This document shows, one piece after another, positions 7,087-17,570 of a DNA stretch of 64,000 bases. Made by a program: the position numbers and the translations under genes. The stretch is from Streptomyces sp. S.PNR 29 (lineage in GTDB: Bacteria; Actinomycetota; Actinomycetes; Streptomycetales; Streptomycetaceae). The DNA is taken from contig NZ_JANUQM010000001.1 of assembly GCF_030386795.1 (NCBI RefSeq), forward strand, positions 306,363 through 370,362. Direction: 5' to 3'. The notes below the pieces were generated by a model. The model saw only the letters and a program-made list of their open reading frames with translations. It had not been told where the DNA came from and did not search any database. How positions within the stretch are numbered: the first letter of the stretch is position 1; each line of letters begins with the position of its first letter.

Positions 7087-10000
7087 ATGGCGGGCCATCG
7101 GCCGCATGATTGGCATGTCCTGGACCTGGACAAGGACCCCACTCCGGGCGACCCGCATCGCGTCCGCCAACTCGCCAAGCAGCTGCACGACTTCGCCGAC
7201 GACGTCTCCGACGCGCTGCGCCTCGTCAAGGGCATGGCGGACGAGGACACGCTGCTGGAGTGGGCGGGCAAGTCGGCGGCGGTGTTCAAGGAGGAGTTCT
7301 CCGGCGTTCCCAAGAACCTCAAGAAGCTGAAGAAGTCGTACGAGATGTGCGGGGACGCCCTCGCCGACTTCTGGCCGAAGCTGGAGCGGGCGCAGGCCCT
7401 GGCCGACAAGGCGCTCGCCAAGGCCCGCGAGGCCCGCGACGACCTTTCCTCAGCGCAGTCGCGTCTGTCCTCGGCCGACTCCTGGGTCACCCGGGCGACA
7501 AAGGAAGCCGACAAGTACAAGGACGACCCCACCGGCAGCAAGTCCGACGCCGACAAGCCGGACGAGGCGAAGGTCCGCGCCGCCACACGCGACGTCCAGC
7601 ACGCCAAGGCCGCCCAGACCAAGGCCCAGTCGGACGTCACCAACGCCCAGGACGCCCTGGACGCGGCGAAGAAGATGGCCGAGGACGCCCGCAAGATGCG
7701 CGAGGAGGCCGCCCGCGAGGCCAAGTCGAAGATCGACGAGGCCTCCGACGCCGGGATCCAGAACCGCTCCTGGTGGGAGGACATCGGCGACTGGTTCACC
7801 GACAACTGGGACACCATCGTCGCCGCCTGCAAGATCGTCGTAGCCGTGGTCGGCATCGTCGCCATGATCATCGGTGGGCCGATCCTCGGCGCGATCGTGC
7901 TGGTCGCCGCCCTCGTCGTGCTCGCCGACACCCTCTACAAATATTCGAAAGGCCAGGCGTCCCTATGGGACGTGGGATTGGCGGCGCTGGACTGCATCCC
8001 CGGCATGAAGGGCCTCACGACCCTCGGCGGACTCGCCAAAGGCCTCAAAGCCCTTGGGAAGACCGGACTGAAGGGTATGGCGCTCGGGGCCAGGGGGTTG
8101 GGCAAGAGTGCCAAGGGCTTGCTCGGGGAGGGAGCCAAGGGGGCGTACAACCGCCTTAAGACCAAGATATTCGGCTGCGGTGACCCCGTTGATGTCGCCA
8201 CCGGTGCGATGTATCTGCAGCAGACTGACGTGGAACTGCCGGGTGTGCTGCCTCTCGTGTTCACCCGCCGAGCCGCATCCAATTACCGCTGCGGGTGGTG
8301 GTTCGGTCCGAATTGGGCCTCCACAATCGATCAGCGCCTGGAGGTCTCCGACGACGTCGTCGTCTTCGTCACGGAGGACGGCATGCTGATCGCCTACGAG
8401 ACACCCGCGACGGCCGGATCTTCCTGCTATCCGGAGCAGGGGCCTCGATGGCCGCTCACTCTGCTGGAGGGCGGCGGTTTCCGGGTTCATGACCCGGAAG
8501 CAGGGCACACGCGCACCTTCGCACCGCCGGTGCGCGGTGTGTCACTCCTGCAGTGCATCGCCGACCGGAATGGCAACACCATCACGTTTGACTATGGACC
8601 GGACGGCACGCCGTTGGCCATGCGGCACTCCGGGGGGTACCACCTCACGTTCACCGTGGCAGACGACGGAGTCAGCGCTCTGAACCTGCGCGGGGCCGGC
8701 GAGAACGGGACCGATGCCACGATCAAGCGCTTCACGTACACGGACGGCCGCCTCACCGGAGTCGCCGGATCGTTCGGTGCGCCACTGAGGCTCGCCTACG
8801 ACGAGCGACTTCGCATCATCGCTTGGACGGACTCCAACGGCAGCTCGTACCGCTACACGTACGACGAGCTGGACCGCTGCACAGCTCAGGGTGGTGAGGC
8901 GGGTCATGTCACCTTCACCTTCGTCTACGACGGCTTCGACGGCGCCTGGCCAGGGCATCGGGTCACCACCGTGACGAGCGCCTCGGGGGCCGTAAGCCGC
9001 TACGCAGTCAACGCCGACTCCCAGGTGGTGGCCGAGGTGGACCCCCTCGGAGGCCTCATCAGCAGGTCGTACGACACAAATCACCACCTCCTCTCCCACA
9101 CCGATCCCCTGGGGCGAATGACGCAGCTGGAGTACGACGATCATGGCCGTCCCGCGGCGATCGTGCGCCCTGATGGTGCTCGCACCGAGTACACGTACAC
9201 CGAACTCGGTCTGCCCCTGGTCGTCACCCTGCCCGACGGCAGCACCGTCCGCAGCGTCTACGACGAGAGGGGCAATCGCACGGCGGTCACGGAGCCCGAC
9301 GGCGCGACATACCGCTACACCTACACGGCCGAGGGGCACTTGTGCAGCCTTACTGACCCCCTCGGTCAGACGACCATGATCCGCAACGATCGAGCCGGGC
9401 TCCCGGTCGAGATCACGGATCCGCTCGGCGGATCGGTCCTGCACGAACGGGATTCCTTCGGCCGCACGGTTCGGCTGACAGACCAACTGGGCTGTGTCAC
9501 CCATCTCGAATGGTCCACCGAAGGATGGCTCACGCGCCAAACCGACGCCGATGGCAGCGAATCGTGGGAGTACGACGGCGAAGGAAACTGTCTTCGTCAC
9601 GAAGATCCTTCCGGAAATGTCACCACGTACGAATACAGCCACTTCGACCTGCTGACAGCGAGGACGGATCCGTCAGGGGCCCGCTTCACCTACCGCTACG
9701 ACGAGGATCTGCGCCTCACGCAGGTCAGAGCACCCACAGGCGCAGTCTGGCAGTACACGTACGACGCCGCCGGACGCATGGTGTCCGAGACAGACTTCGA
9801 CGGTCTCACCACCAGATATGCCTATGACCTCGGTGGGCAGCTCATCGCTCGTACCAACGCCCTGGGGCAGAGCGTCCACAGCGAACACGACGTCCTTGGC
9901 CGCGTGACCCGCAAACGAGTCGGCGGAAAGACCATGGATTTCCGTTACGACCTGTGCGGGCGCCTCGTCGAGGCAACCGGTCCCGACGCGACGATCACCA

Positions 10001-11673
10001 TGACCCGGGACGAGGCGGGCCGACTCCTTACCGAGACGACGAATGGCCGTCGCCTCACTCATACCTACGACCTGACAGGCCGCCGCCGCACCCGCACGAC
10101 TCCCAGCGGTGCGGTGAGCAGCTGGAGCTACGACACAGCGGGCTCCGCCGTCGAGCTGGTCAGCTCCGGACGCGTCATCCGGTTCGACCGCGACAGCGCG
10201 GGCCAGGAGCTGGCACGCCAGATCGGCGACCGGACCGTTCTGGCTCGCACCTACGACCCGCTCGGGCGCGTCCTCTCACAGTCCCTCATCCACGACGGGT
10301 ACACGAAAAGCCAGCGACGCTATAGCTACCGCCCCGACGGATACCTCAGCAGCATCGAGGAGCCGGACGGAGCGCTGAGCCGCTATGACACGGATCCGAT
10401 GGGACGAGTCACAGTGGTTCATGGACCTCAGGGCACGGAGCGTTACCTGTACGACCCCCAGGGCAACCAGGCACATGCATCCTGGCCGACCATGTTTCCC
10501 GGGCAGGAAGCGGTCGGCGAACGCAGATACCGGGGTTCGCGCCTGGAGCGGGCCGGCGCCGTGCGCTACGAACACGACGCGCAGGGACGCATCACGCTGC
10601 GGCAGAAGACGCGCCTGTCGCGCAAGCCGGACACCTGGCGCTACGAATGGGACGCCGAAGATCGGTTGACGGCGGTCACGACGCCCGATGGCACTCGCTG
10701 GACGTATCTCTACGACCCGCTGGGGCGCCGTATCGCCAAGCAGCGGCATGCCGCAGACTGCGGCAGCGTCGTCGAGCGCACGGAGTTCGTCTGGGACGGC
10801 ACAACGCTGTGCGAACAGACGACAAGGTCCGCCCACCAGCCGCACTCCGTCACATTGACGTGGGACCACCAGGGGCGGCATCCCGTCGCACAGACCGAAC
10901 GCATTCTCCACGCCGATGCCCCGCAGGAAGAGATCGACCAGCGTTTCTTTGGGATCGTGACCGACCTCGTCGGCACGCCGACCGAACTCGTCAACGAGGA
11001 AGGAGAGCTTGCCTGGTACGCGCGAGCGACCCTCTGGGGCAGCACCACCTGGAATCGCTCCGCGAGCGCGTACACCCCGCTGCGCTTCCCCGGCCAGTAC
11101 TTCGACCCGGAAACCGGCCTGCACTACAACCTCTTCCGCCACTACGACCCCGAAACCGCTCGTTATCTCACCAGCGACCCTCTGGGCCTCGCGGCGGGCC
11201 CGAATCCCGTCGCCTATGTGCACAACCCCCTGACGTGGGCGGACCCGCTGGGCCTCACCCCTTGCGAAGACGCTGCCAAACAAGCTGCGGCCCGAGGCGA
11301 GACGGTGCTGGGGCCGAACGTTCCCACGCGGGCCGAAGCCTCTGTCGGGAGCACCACGAGCCACAGCTACAAGAAGACGTTCTTCGATGCGCACCCAGGG
11401 CTCAAGGGCAAGGTAGTCGTCCATCACGCAATCGAGCAGCAGGTATTGAAACGATATCCCGGCCTGTTTTCGGCGGACGAAATACATTCTCTGGAAAACT
11501 TGCGTGGAATACCCAAGGGTGACATCAACAGCAGAGTCCACCTGAGTCAAATTCGTGTCGAGTGGAACCGGTTTTACGAGGCGAATCCGAACCCGACCAG
11601 ACAGGAAGTTCTGGATCACGTAACGCGGGTCGATGATATGCTCGGCAACTGGTTCAGTCCGCGTATTCGTTAG
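7087..11673 (+). CDS. RHS-repeat polymorphic toxin with WXG/LXG-like N-terminus
   Basis: A 1,528-aa protein from ATG 7087 (ACGGGGG nine bases upstream; an in-frame TTG at 7078 is less likely). Residues 1-235 are helical and coiled-coil rich, like ESX-secreted WXG100/LXG toxin heads. About 240-290 is a long hydrophobic segment. Around 360 a DUF6531-type start appears (CGDPVDVATGAMYLQQTDVE), followed by many YD repeats (YxYDxxGR). The RHS core closes at RYLTSDPLGLAAGPNP..DPLGL. The last 138 residues (DNA 11257-11673) are a separate tip with VVHHAIEQQVLKRYPGLF and HSLENLRGI, a His-rich HNH-like pattern. From about 11400 its codons are visibly richer in A/T, as expected for an exchanged toxin module. 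A SUKH-1 immunity gene follows 27 bases later. Confidence 0.9.
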   Translation: MAGHRPHDWHVLDLDKDPTPGDPHRVRQLAKQLHDFADDVSDALRLVKGMADEDTLLEWAGKSAAVFKEEFSGVPKNLKKLKKSYEMCGDALADFWPKLERAQALADKALAKAREARDDLSSAQSRLSSADSWVTRATKEADKYKDDPTGSKSDADKPDEAKVRAATRDVQHAKAAQTKAQSDVTNAQDALDAAKKMAEDARKMREEAAREAKSKIDEASDAGIQNRSWWEDIGDWFTDNWDTIVAACKIVVAVVGIVAMIIGGPILGAIVLVAALVVLADTLYKYSKGQASLWDVGLAALDCIPGMKGLTTLGGLAKGLKALGKTGLKGMALGARGLGKSAKGLLGEGAKGAYNRLKTKIFGCGDPVDVATGAMYLQQTDVELPGVLPLVFTRRAASNYRCGWWFGPNWASTIDQRLEVSDDVVVFVTEDGMLIAYETPATAGSSCYPEQGPRWPLTLLEGGGFRVHDPEAGHTRTFAPPVRGVSLLQCIADRNGNTITFDYGPDGTPLAMRHSGGYHLTFTVADDGVSALNLRGAGENGTDATIKRFTYTDGRLTGVAGSFGAPLRLAYDERLRIIAWTDSNGSSYRYTYDELDRCTAQGGEAGHVTFTFVYDGFDGAWPGHRVTTVTSASGAVSRYAVNADSQVVAEVDPLGGLISRSYDTNHHLLSHTDPLGRMTQLEYDDHGRPAAIVRPDGARTEYTYTELGLPLVVTLPDGSTVRSVYDERGNRTAVTEPDGATYRYTYTAEGHLCSLTDPLGQTTMIRNDRAGLPVEITDPLGGSVLHERDSFGRTVRLTDQLGCVTHLEWSTEGWLTRQTDADGSESWEYDGEGNCLRHEDPSGNVTTYEYSHFDLLTARTDPSGARFTYRYDEDLRLTQVRAPTGAVWQYTYDAAGRMVSETDFDGLTTRYAYDLGGQLIARTNALGQSVHSEHDVLGRVTRKRVGGKTMDFRYDLCGRLVEATGPDATITMTRDEAGRLLTETTNGRRLTHTYDLTGRRRTRTTPSGAVSSWSYDTAGSAVELVSSGRVIRFDRDSAGQELARQIGDRTVLARTYDPLGRVLSQSLIHDGYTKSQRRYSYRPDGYLSSIEEPDGALSRYDTDPMGRVTVVHGPQGTERYLYDPQGNQAHASWPTMFPGQEAVGERRYRGSRLERAGAVRYEHDAQGRITLRQKTRLSRKPDTWRYEWDAEDRLTAVTTPDGTRWTYLYDPLGRRIAKQRHAADCGSVVERTEFVWDGTTLCEQTTRSAHQPHSVTLTWDHQGRHPVAQTERILHADAPQEEIDQRFFGIVTDLVGTPTELVNEEGELAWYARATLWGSTTWNRSASAYTPLRFPGQYFDPETGLHYNLFRHYDPETARYLTSDPLGLAAGPNPVAYVHNPLTWADPLGLTPCEDAAKQAAARGETVLGPNVPTRAEASVGSTTSHSYKKTFFDAHPGLKGKVVVHHAIEQQVLKRYPGLFSADEIHSLENLRGIPKGDINSRVHLSQIRVEWNRFYEANPNPTRQEVLDHVTRVDDMLGNWFSPRIR

Positions 11674-11700
11674 CGGTGCACAAAGAGATTGGTCCAAGTG

Positions 11701-12132
11701 ATGTGGCGCGAGATCGTCGAAGTGTTCCCCTCGGCGGAACTTCGTAACCCCGTGACGTCCGACGTCCTCGACCGGATCGAGGCGGCCCTCGGGCAGTCCC
11801 TTCCGGGCGACCTCCGCTCGTTTCTGCTCGAAAGCGACGGGCTGGCTGATGAATACGGCACCGACGTCATATGGTCTGCGGAGCGAATCCTGAGCGACAA
11901 TCTGGCGTTCCGTGGCGAGGAGCAGTACCGTTCTCTGTACATGCCGTTCGATTCCCTTGTCTTTTTCGGTGACAACGGCGGCGGAGACCAATTCGCCTTC
12001 GTCCGCCAGCCCGAACGAAACGAGGTGTTCGTCTGGGACCACGAGACGGACGGCAGGACCCTCGTTGCGCCGAGCCTGGAGAGCTACGTACGCAGCGCCC
12101 TGGAAAGCGACGGAGAGGACTGGTACCGGTAG
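11701..12132 (+). CDS. SMI1/KNR4 (SUKH-1) family immunity protein
   Basis: About 143 aa from ATG 11701; in-frame GTG 11698 and TTG 11689 are alternatives, none with a strong ribosome site. SUKH-1 features: LDRIEAALGQSLPGDLRSFLLESDG early, an IWSAERIL helix, PFDSLVFFGDNGGGDQFAF in the middle, and VFVWDHETD near the end. Such proteins bind the toxin tip of the adjacent polymorphic toxin. It follows the RHS toxin immediately, so it is very probably the cognate antidote. Its codon use, like the toxin tip, is less G/C-biased than the ribosomal genes. Confidence 0.85.
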   Translation: MWREIVEVFPSAELRNPVTSDVLDRIEAALGQSLPGDLRSFLLESDGLADEYGTDVIWSAERILSDNLAFRGEEQYRSLYMPFDSLVFFGDNGGGDQFAFVRQPERNEVFVWDHETDGRTLVAPSLESYVRSALESDGEDWYR

Positions 12133-12288
12133 GCCCTGCAGACATACGCGAGGCGCCCCTGTCGGTGATCGGCGACTTCGCAATCTCGCCGGGACCAAGT
12201 CGAGGCCGGGCTCACCTGGTCCGAGGACCGTGCCGCGACACCCCGGACGCCTGGAGCTGCTGACGGGGCTGCCCGCTCCACGCTTGGT

Positions 12289-12316
12289 TTGATCTACGTC
12301 ACCCTCGGGGTATTCT
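12289..12316 (+). promoter_or_regulatory. Probable vegetative (HrdB-type) promoter of the S10 operon
   Basis: TTGATC at 12289-12294 and TATTCT at 12311-12316 with a 16-base spacer. It is the best sigma-70-like match in the gap and lies about 370 bases before rpsJ. Position and sequence only; no start-site data. Confidence 0.45.
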
Positions 12317-12322
12317 CTCCGG

Positions 12323-12683
12323 CCCGATTGGCGTAGCCGCCGCCCCCTATGGCAGACTGTCCGAGTTGCTCGGTCGAGTGTTGATGCTGCGCGCCTCCCG
12401 CCGGGAGGACCGGAAGCGAGTCCCACAGTACTCGTCGTCTCCATGTGAGGCGGACGTACGGGAATCTTCCGGGAAGCGTCGGCGCGGCACCGGCCAGGCA
12501 CCCGGTGGGCATTTCGTCCCCGGTCCACGGTTCTGGTAGGGCCGTGTCAATCCCACAGGGATGTTCGATCAAGGGACATCTGTGTCAGTGGGAGTGCGAC
12601 ACGCCCGACCGCGTGGGTCGGAGGGGCGGGAGAGAAAACCGCCGGGTTCCAGAGCTGTAGAGAGACAGGACTACGAAGTAGCC
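12323..12683 (+). other. Long 5' leader of the rpsJ operon
   Basis: About 360 bases without a convincing gene between the predicted promoter and rpsJ. It contains a small hairpin CCTCCC-GCC-GGGAGG (12394-12408) and further G/C-rich potential stems. Long S10 leaders are targets of autogenous control by L4 in enterobacteria. Whether that applies here is open, as no L4-binding fold is recognised. Confidence 0.4.
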
Positions 12684-12992
12684 ATGGCGGGACAGAAGAT
12701 CCGCATCCGGCTCAAGGCCTACGACCACGAGGTCATCGACTCCTCGGCGAAGAAGATCGTCGAGACGGTGACCCGCACTGGTGCGTCGGTCGCGGGCCCG
12801 GTGCCGCTGCCCACTGAGAAGAACGTGTACTGCGTCATCAAGTCGCCGCACAAGTACAAGGACTCGCGCGAGCACTTCGAGATGCGCACGCACAAGCGCC
12901 TGATCGACATCCTCGACCCGACCCCCAAGACCGTTGACTCTCTGATGCGACTCGACCTCCCGGCCGGTGTCGACATCGAGATCAAGCTCTGA
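12684..12992 (+). CDS. rpsJ: 30S ribosomal protein S10
   Basis: 102 aa, the usual bacterial length, with the S10 core [26 protein letters not shown] and [15 protein letters not shown]. The frame is open further upstream, but ATG 12684 ([11 protein letters not shown]) with AGGAC upstream gives the conserved N-terminus. S10 sits in the 30S head and, with NusB, acts in transcription antitermination. It heads an unbroken set of ribosomal genes. Confidence 0.97.
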   Translation: MAGQKIRIRLKAYDHEVIDSSAKKIVETVTRTGASVAGPVPLPTEKNVYCVIKSPHKYKDSREHFEMRTHKRLIDILDPTPKTVDSLMRLDLPAGVDIEIKL

Positions 12993-13010
12993 GGCCGGTG
13001 ATCTGAAGAG

Positions 13011-13655
13011 ATGGCTAAGCAGATCAAGGGCATCCTGGGCGAGAAGCTCGGTATGACTCAGGTCTGGGACGAGAACAACCGTGTCGTCCCGGTGACCGTC
13101 GTCAAGGCCGGGCCGAACGTTGTGACCCAGGTCCGTACAAACGACGTCGACGGCTACGAGTCCGTCCAGATCGCCTTCGGCGACATCGACCCGCGCAAGG
13201 TGAACAAGCCCCTCAAGGGCCACTTCGCCAAGGCCGACGTCACCCCCCGTCGTCACCTCGTCGAGATCCGCACGTCGGACGCCTCCGAGTACACGCTGGG
13301 CCAGGAGATCACCGCTGAGGTGTTCGAGGCCGGCGTCAAGGTCGACGTGACCGGCAAGAGCAAGGGCAAGGGCTTCGCCGGCGTCATGAAGCGCCACAAC
13401 TTCGGTGGCCTCGGCGCCGGACACGGCACCCAGCGCAAGCACCGCTCTCCCGGTTCCATCGGTGGCTGCGCCACCCCGGGCCGTGTGTTCAAGGGCCTCC
13501 GCATGGCGGGTCGCATGGGCAACGAGCGGGTCACCACCCAGAACCTGACCGTCCACGCCGTTGACGCGGAGAAGGGTCTGCTGCTCATCAAGGGCGCGGT
13601 TCCCGGTCCGAACGGCGGCCTCGTCCTGGTCCGCACCGCGGCCAAGGGGGCCTGA
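13011..13655 (+). CDS. rplC: 50S ribosomal protein L3
   Basis: 214 aa. It begins [19 protein letters not shown] and has the long L3 loop [31 protein letters not shown] that reaches the peptidyl transferase centre. It starts 18 bases after rpsJ. An early 23S rRNA-binding assembly protein. Confidence 0.97.
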   Translation: MAKQIKGILGEKLGMTQVWDENNRVVPVTVVKAGPNVVTQVRTNDVDGYESVQIAFGDIDPRKVNKPLKGHFAKADVTPRRHLVEIRTSDASEYTLGQEITAEVFEAGVKVDVTGKSKGKGFAGVMKRHNFGGLGAGHGTQRKHRSPGSIGGCATPGRVFKGLRMAGRMGNERVTTQNLTVHAVDAEKGLLLIKGAVPGPNGGLVLVRTAAKGA

Positions 13656-13663
13656 GGTAACCG

Positions 13664-14332
13664 ATGAGCACTGTTGACATCCTTTCGCCGGCGGGCGAGA
13701 AGGCCGGTTCCGTCGAGCTCCCCGCGGAGTACTTCGGCGTGGAGAAGGTCAGCATCCCGCTGATCCACCAGGTCGTCGTCGCGCAGCTGGCCGCTGCCCG
13801 CCAGGGCACCCACAAGACCAAGACCCGCGGTGAAGTCCGTGGTGGTGGCAAGAAGCCGTACCGCCAGAAGGGCACCGGTCGCGCCCGTCAGGGTTCGACC
13901 CGCGCGCCGCAGTTCGCCGGTGGTGGCGTCGTGCACGGTCCCGTGCCGCGCGACTACTCGCAGCGGACCCCGAAGAAGATGAAGGCTGCCGCGCTGCGTC
14001 ACGCCCTCACCGACCGGGCGCGTCACAACCGCATCCACGTCGTCACCGGCGTGGTCGAGGGCGAGACCCCGTCCACCAAGGCCGCCAAGAGCCTGTTCGG
14101 CAAGATCAGCGAGCGCAAGAACCTGCTCCTGGTCGTCGACCGCGCCGACGAGGCCGCGTGGCTGTCCGCCCGTAACCTGCCCCAGGTCCACATCCTGGAG
14201 CCGGGCCAGCTGAACACGTACGACGTTCTCGTCTCCGACGACGTGGTCTTCACCAAGGCCGCCTTCGAGTCCTTCGTGTCCGGCGCGCCTTCCGCGGAGC
14301 GGAACGCTGACACCGAAGGGAGCGAGGTCTGA
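13664..14332 (+). CDS. rplD: 50S ribosomal protein L4
   Basis: 222 aa with the exit-tunnel loop [19 protein letters not shown] and the [16 protein letters not shown]-terminal domain. It ends in a short acidic tail after SAERN. L4 lines the peptide tunnel and is the classic repressor of its own operon in E. coli. Its stop overlaps the rplW start (TGATG). Confidence 0.97.
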   Translation: MSTVDILSPAGEKAGSVELPAEYFGVEKVSIPLIHQVVVAQLAAARQGTHKTKTRGEVRGGGKKPYRQKGTGRARQGSTRAPQFAGGGVVHGPVPRDYSQRTPKKMKAAALRHALTDRARHNRIHVVTGVVEGETPSTKAAKSLFGKISERKNLLLVVDRADEAAWLSARNLPQVHILEPGQLNTYDVLVSDDVVFTKAAFESFVSGAPSAERNADTEGSEV

Positions 14333-14751
14333 TGGCTATCCGTCACCCCGCTATCGCCTCGAAGGCCGCGAAGAAGGCCAAGGAGGCGCGCGTCAAGAAG
14401 GCGCGTCGCCACGCCACCGAGGGCAAGAACACCGTCGTCACCCCGGCCAGCAAGGCGTACACGGACCCCCGTGACGTGCTGCTGAAGCCGGTCGTGTCCG
14501 AGAAGAGCTACGCGCTCCTCGACGAGAACAAGTACACGTTCGTCGTCGACCCGCGTGCCAACAAGACCCAGATCAAGGAGGCCGTGCAGTCGGTCTTCCA
14601 GGTCAAGGTCACCGGGGTCAACACGATCAACCGCCAGGGCAAGCGCAAGCGGACCCGCACCGGCTTCGGCCAGCGTGCGTCCACCAAGCGCGCGATCGTG
14701 ACCCTTGCCGAGGGCGACCGTATCGACATCTTCGGCGGTCCGACCGCGTAA
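14332..14751 (+). CDS. rplW: 50S ribosomal protein L23 with basic N-terminal extension
   Basis: 139 aa, versus about 100 in most bacteria. The canonical domain begins at [19 protein letters not shown] (about residue 46). Before it lies a Lys/Ala/Arg-rich extension typical of Streptomyces L23. L23 sits at the tunnel exit and docks trigger factor and SRP. The ATG overlaps the rplD stop, so the two are translationally coupled. Confidence 0.96.
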   Translation: MAIRHPAIASKAAKKAKEARVKKARRHATEGKNTVVTPASKAYTDPRDVLLKPVVSEKSYALLDENKYTFVVDPRANKTQIKEAVQSVFQVKVTGVNTINRQGKRKRTRTGFGQRASTKRAIVTLAEGDRIDIFGGPTA

Positions 14752-14801
14752 GCGGTCGGGATCGTCCAGATTTCGGAATCACTTCCGAGGACTGAGAGAC
14801 A

Positions 14802-15638
14802 ATGGGTATCCGCAAGTACAAGCCGACGACTCCTGGCCGTCGTGGTGCCAGCGTCGCCGACTTCGTCGAGGTCACGCGGTCCACGCCGGAGAAGTCGCTG
14901 GTCCGCCCCCTGCACAGCAAGGGTGGCCGTAACAACTCCGGTCGTGTGACCGTCCGCCACCAGGGTGGTGGCCACAAGCGCGCCTACCGCGTGATCGACT
15001 TCCGTCGTCACGACAAGGACGGCGTGCCGGCGAAGGTCGCGCACATCGAGTACGACCCCAACCGCACCGCGCGCATCGCGCTGCTGCACTACGCCGACGG
15101 CGAGAAGCGCTACATCCTCGCCCCGCGCAACCTGCAGCAGGGTGACCGCGTCGAGAACGGTCCCGGGGCCGACATCAAGCCGGGCAACAACCTGGCCCTC
15201 CGCAACATCCCGGTCGGTACCACGATCCACGCGATCGAGCTCCGTCCCGGTGGCGGTGCCAAGTTCGCCCGCTCCGCCGGTGCCTCCGTGCAGCTGCTCG
15301 CGAAGGAGGGCTCCTACGCCCACCTGCGCATGCCGTCCGGTGAGATCCGCCTGGTCGACGTCCGCTGCCGCGCCACCGTCGGCGAGGTCGGCAACGCCGA
15401 GCAGAGCAACATCAACTGGGGCAAGGCGGGCCGCAAGCGGTGGCTGGGCGTTCGCCCGACCGTCCGTGGTGTGGTCATGAACCCGGTCGACCACCCGCAC
15501 GGTGGTGGTGAGGGCCGTACCTCCGGTGGCCGCCACCCCGTGTCCCCGTGGGGCAAGAAGGAAGGCCGTACTCGTTCGCCCAAGAAGGCGTCGAACAAGT
15601 ACATCGTCCGCCGCCGCAAGACGAACAAGAAGCGCTAA
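14802..15638 (+). CDS. rplB: 50S ribosomal protein L2
   Basis: 278 aa with the N-terminal [14 protein letters not shown], the OB/SH3 fold region, and the invariant [15 protein letters not shown] segment near the peptidyl transferase centre. The ribosome site GAGGA lies before ATG 14802. Confidence 0.97.
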   Translation: MGIRKYKPTTPGRRGASVADFVEVTRSTPEKSLVRPLHSKGGRNNSGRVTVRHQGGGHKRAYRVIDFRRHDKDGVPAKVAHIEYDPNRTARIALLHYADGEKRYILAPRNLQQGDRVENGPGADIKPGNNLALRNIPVGTTIHAIELRPGGGAKFARSAGASVQLLAKEGSYAHLRMPSGEIRLVDVRCRATVGEVGNAEQSNINWGKAGRKRWLGVRPTVRGVVMNPVDHPHGGGEGRTSGGRHPVSPWGKKEGRTRSPKKASNKYIVRRRKTNKKR

Positions 15639-15650
15639 GGACGGGTTGAG

Positions 15651-15932
15651 ATGCCTCGTAGCTTGAAGAAGGGGCCCTTCGTCGACGACCACCTGATGAA
15701 GAAGGTGGACGCCCAGAACGAAGCCGGCACCAAGAACGTCATCAAGACCTGGTCCCGCCGCTCGATGATCGTGCCGGCCATGCTCGGCCACACGCTCGCG
15801 GTGCACAACGGCAAGACCCACATCCCGGTGTTTGTCACCGAGTCGATGGTCGGCCACAAGCTCGGCGAGTTCTCGCCGACCCGCACCTTCCGGGGCCACG
15901 TCAAGGAAGACCGGAAGTCGAAGCGCCGCTAG
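15651..15932 (+). CDS. rpsS: 30S ribosomal protein S19
   Basis: 93 aa starting [15 protein letters not shown], with [20 protein letters not shown] and [11 protein letters not shown]. It is the standard S19 of the 30S head that contacts S13. It is 12 bases after rplB. Confidence 0.97.
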   Translation: MPRSLKKGPFVDDHLMKKVDAQNEAGTKNVIKTWSRRSMIVPAMLGHTLAVHNGKTHIPVFVTESMVGHKLGEFSPTRTFRGHVKEDRKSKRR

Positions 15933-15976
15933 TCAGCGGGGTGCGAATGACCATGACAAACATCGAAGGGACAACC

Positions 15977-16324
15977 ATGGAAGCCAGGGCCCAGGCGCGG
16001 TACATCCGCGTCACGCCCATGAAGGCCCGCCGTGTGGTGGACCTCATCCGTGGCCTGAACGCCACGGAGGCTCAGGCGGTCCTGCGTTTCGCCCCGCAGG
16101 CCGCGAGCGTGCCGGTCGGCAAGGTGCTGGACAGCGCCATCGCCAACGCCGCGCACAACTACGACCACACCGACGTCGACAGCCTGTACGTCTCCGAGGC
16201 GTACGTCGACGAGGGCCCGACCCTGAAGCGGTTCCGTCCGCGCGCCCAGGGCCGTGCCTACCGGATCCGCAAGCGGACCAGCCACATCACCGTGGTCGTC
16301 AGCAGCAAGGAAGGAACCCGGTAA
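15977..16324 (+). CDS. rplV: 50S ribosomal protein L22
   Basis: 115 aa from ATG 15977 ([19 protein letters not shown]), the family start, preceded by GAAGGGA at the right distance. An in-frame ATG at 15947 would only add a non-conserved stretch. It has the tunnel hairpin region [19 protein letters not shown]. The stop overlaps the rpsC ATG (TAATG). Confidence 0.95.
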   Translation: MEARAQARYIRVTPMKARRVVDLIRGLNATEAQAVLRFAPQAASVPVGKVLDSAIANAAHNYDHTDVDSLYVSEAYVDEGPTLKRFRPRAQGRAYRIRKRTSHITVVVSSKEGTR

Positions 16325-17145
16325 TGGGCCAGAAGGTAAACCCGCACGGGTTCCGGCTCGGCGTTACGACCGACTTCAAGTCGCGCTGGTACGCCGACAA
16401 GCTGTACAAGGACTACGTCAAGGAAGACGTCGCCATCCGTCGGATGATGACGTCCGGCATGGAGCGCGCCGGCATCTCCAAGGTCGAGATCGAGCGCACC
16501 CGTGACCGCGTGCGTGTGGACATCCACACCGCTCGTCCGGGCATCGTCATCGGCCGCCGCGGCGCCGAGGCCGACCGTATCCGCGGTGACCTGGAGAAGC
16601 TGACCGGCAAGCAGGTCCAGCTGAACATCCTCGAGGTCAAGAACCCGGAGACGGACGCTCAGCTGGTCGCCCAGGCCGTCGCCGAGCAGCTCTCCTCCCG
16701 CGTCTCCTTCCGCCGGGCCATGCGCAAGAGCATGCAGTCCGCGATGAAGGCCGGCGCCAAGGGCATCAAGATCCAGTGCGGTGGCCGCCTCGGCGGCGCC
16801 GAGATGTCCCGCTCGGAGTTCTACCGCGAGGGCCGTGTGCCCCTGCACACGCTCCGCGCGAACGTGGACTACGGCTTCTTCGAGGCCAAGACGACCTTCG
16901 GCCGCATCGGTGTGAAGGTCTGGATCTACAAGGGCGACGTCAAGAACATCGCCGAGGTCCGCGCCGAGAACGCTGCCGCCCGTGCGGGTAACCGCCCGGC
17001 CCGCGGTGGCGCCGACCGCCCGGCCCGTGGTGGCCGCGGTGGCGAGCGGCGCGGTCGCAAGCCGCAGCAGGCTGCCGGCGCCGAGGCCCCCAAGGCCGAG
17101 GCCCCCGCCGCCGCTCCGGCTGAGAGCACCGGAACGGAGGCCTGA
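16324..17145 (+). CDS. rpsC: 30S ribosomal protein S3 with basic C-terminal tail
   Basis: 273 aa: [13 protein letters not shown] start, KH domain with [15 protein letters not shown], and the C-terminal domain ending at VWIYKGD (about residue 205). Beyond that is a tail of about 65 residues, first Arg/Gly-rich and then Ala/Pro/Glu-rich, a lengthening usual in actinobacteria. S3 forms part of the mRNA entry helicase. Confidence 0.96.
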   Translation: MGQKVNPHGFRLGVTTDFKSRWYADKLYKDYVKEDVAIRRMMTSGMERAGISKVEIERTRDRVRVDIHTARPGIVIGRRGAEADRIRGDLEKLTGKQVQLNILEVKNPETDAQLVAQAVAEQLSSRVSFRRAMRKSMQSAMKAGAKGIKIQCGGRLGGAEMSRSEFYREGRVPLHTLRANVDYGFFEAKTTFGRIGVKVWIYKGDVKNIAEVRAENAAARAGNRPARGGADRPARGGRGGERRGRKPQQAAGAEAPKAEAPAAAPAESTGTEA

Positions 17146-17150
17146 CCGTC

Positions 17151-17570
17151 ATGCTGATCCCCCGTAGGGTCAAGCACCGCAAGCAGCACCACCCCAAGCG
17201 CAACGGCATGTCCAAGGGTGGCACGCAGGTTGCGTTCGGCGAGTACGGCATCCAGGCGCTGACCCCGGCGTACGTGACGAACCGCCAGATCGAGGCGGCT
17301 CGTATCGCCATGACCCGTCACATCAAGCGTGGCGGCAAGGTCTGGATCAACATCTACCCGGACCGCCCGCTGACCAAGAAGCCCGCCGAGACCCGCATGG
17401 GTTCCGGTAAGGGTTCGCCGGAGTGGTGGGTGGCCAACGTCAAGCCCGGACGCGTGATGTTCGAGCTGTCGTACCCCAACGAGAAGATCGCGCGCGAGGC
17501 CCTGACCCGTGCGGCTCACAAGCTGCCGATGAAGTGCAAGATCGTCAAGCGCGAGGCAGGTGAAGCGTGA
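17151..17570 (+). CDS. rplP: 50S ribosomal protein L16
   Basis: 139 aa: [19 protein letters not shown], then the [16 protein letters not shown] and [19 protein letters not shown] blocks and the [18 protein letters not shown] loop near the A-site tRNA. It starts 5 bases after rpsC and its stop overlaps the rpmC ATG. Confidence 0.97.
   Translation: MLIPRRVKHRKQHHPKRNGMSKGGTQVAFGEYGIQALTPAYVTNRQIEAARIAMTRHIKRGGKVWINIYPDRPLTKKPAETRMGSGKGSPEWWVANVKPGRVMFELSYPNEKIAREALTRAAHKLPMKCKIVKREAGEA

Noticed and set aside
10276..12528. 750-residue minus-strand frame opposite the RHS toxin and the rpsJ leader
   Set aside because: It runs across toxin, immunity gene and leader without any domain; the toxin's YD repeats define the coding strand.
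12133..12660. Short frames on both strands in the rpsJ leader
   Set aside because: No codon bias or conserved motif; the segment fits an untranslated leader.
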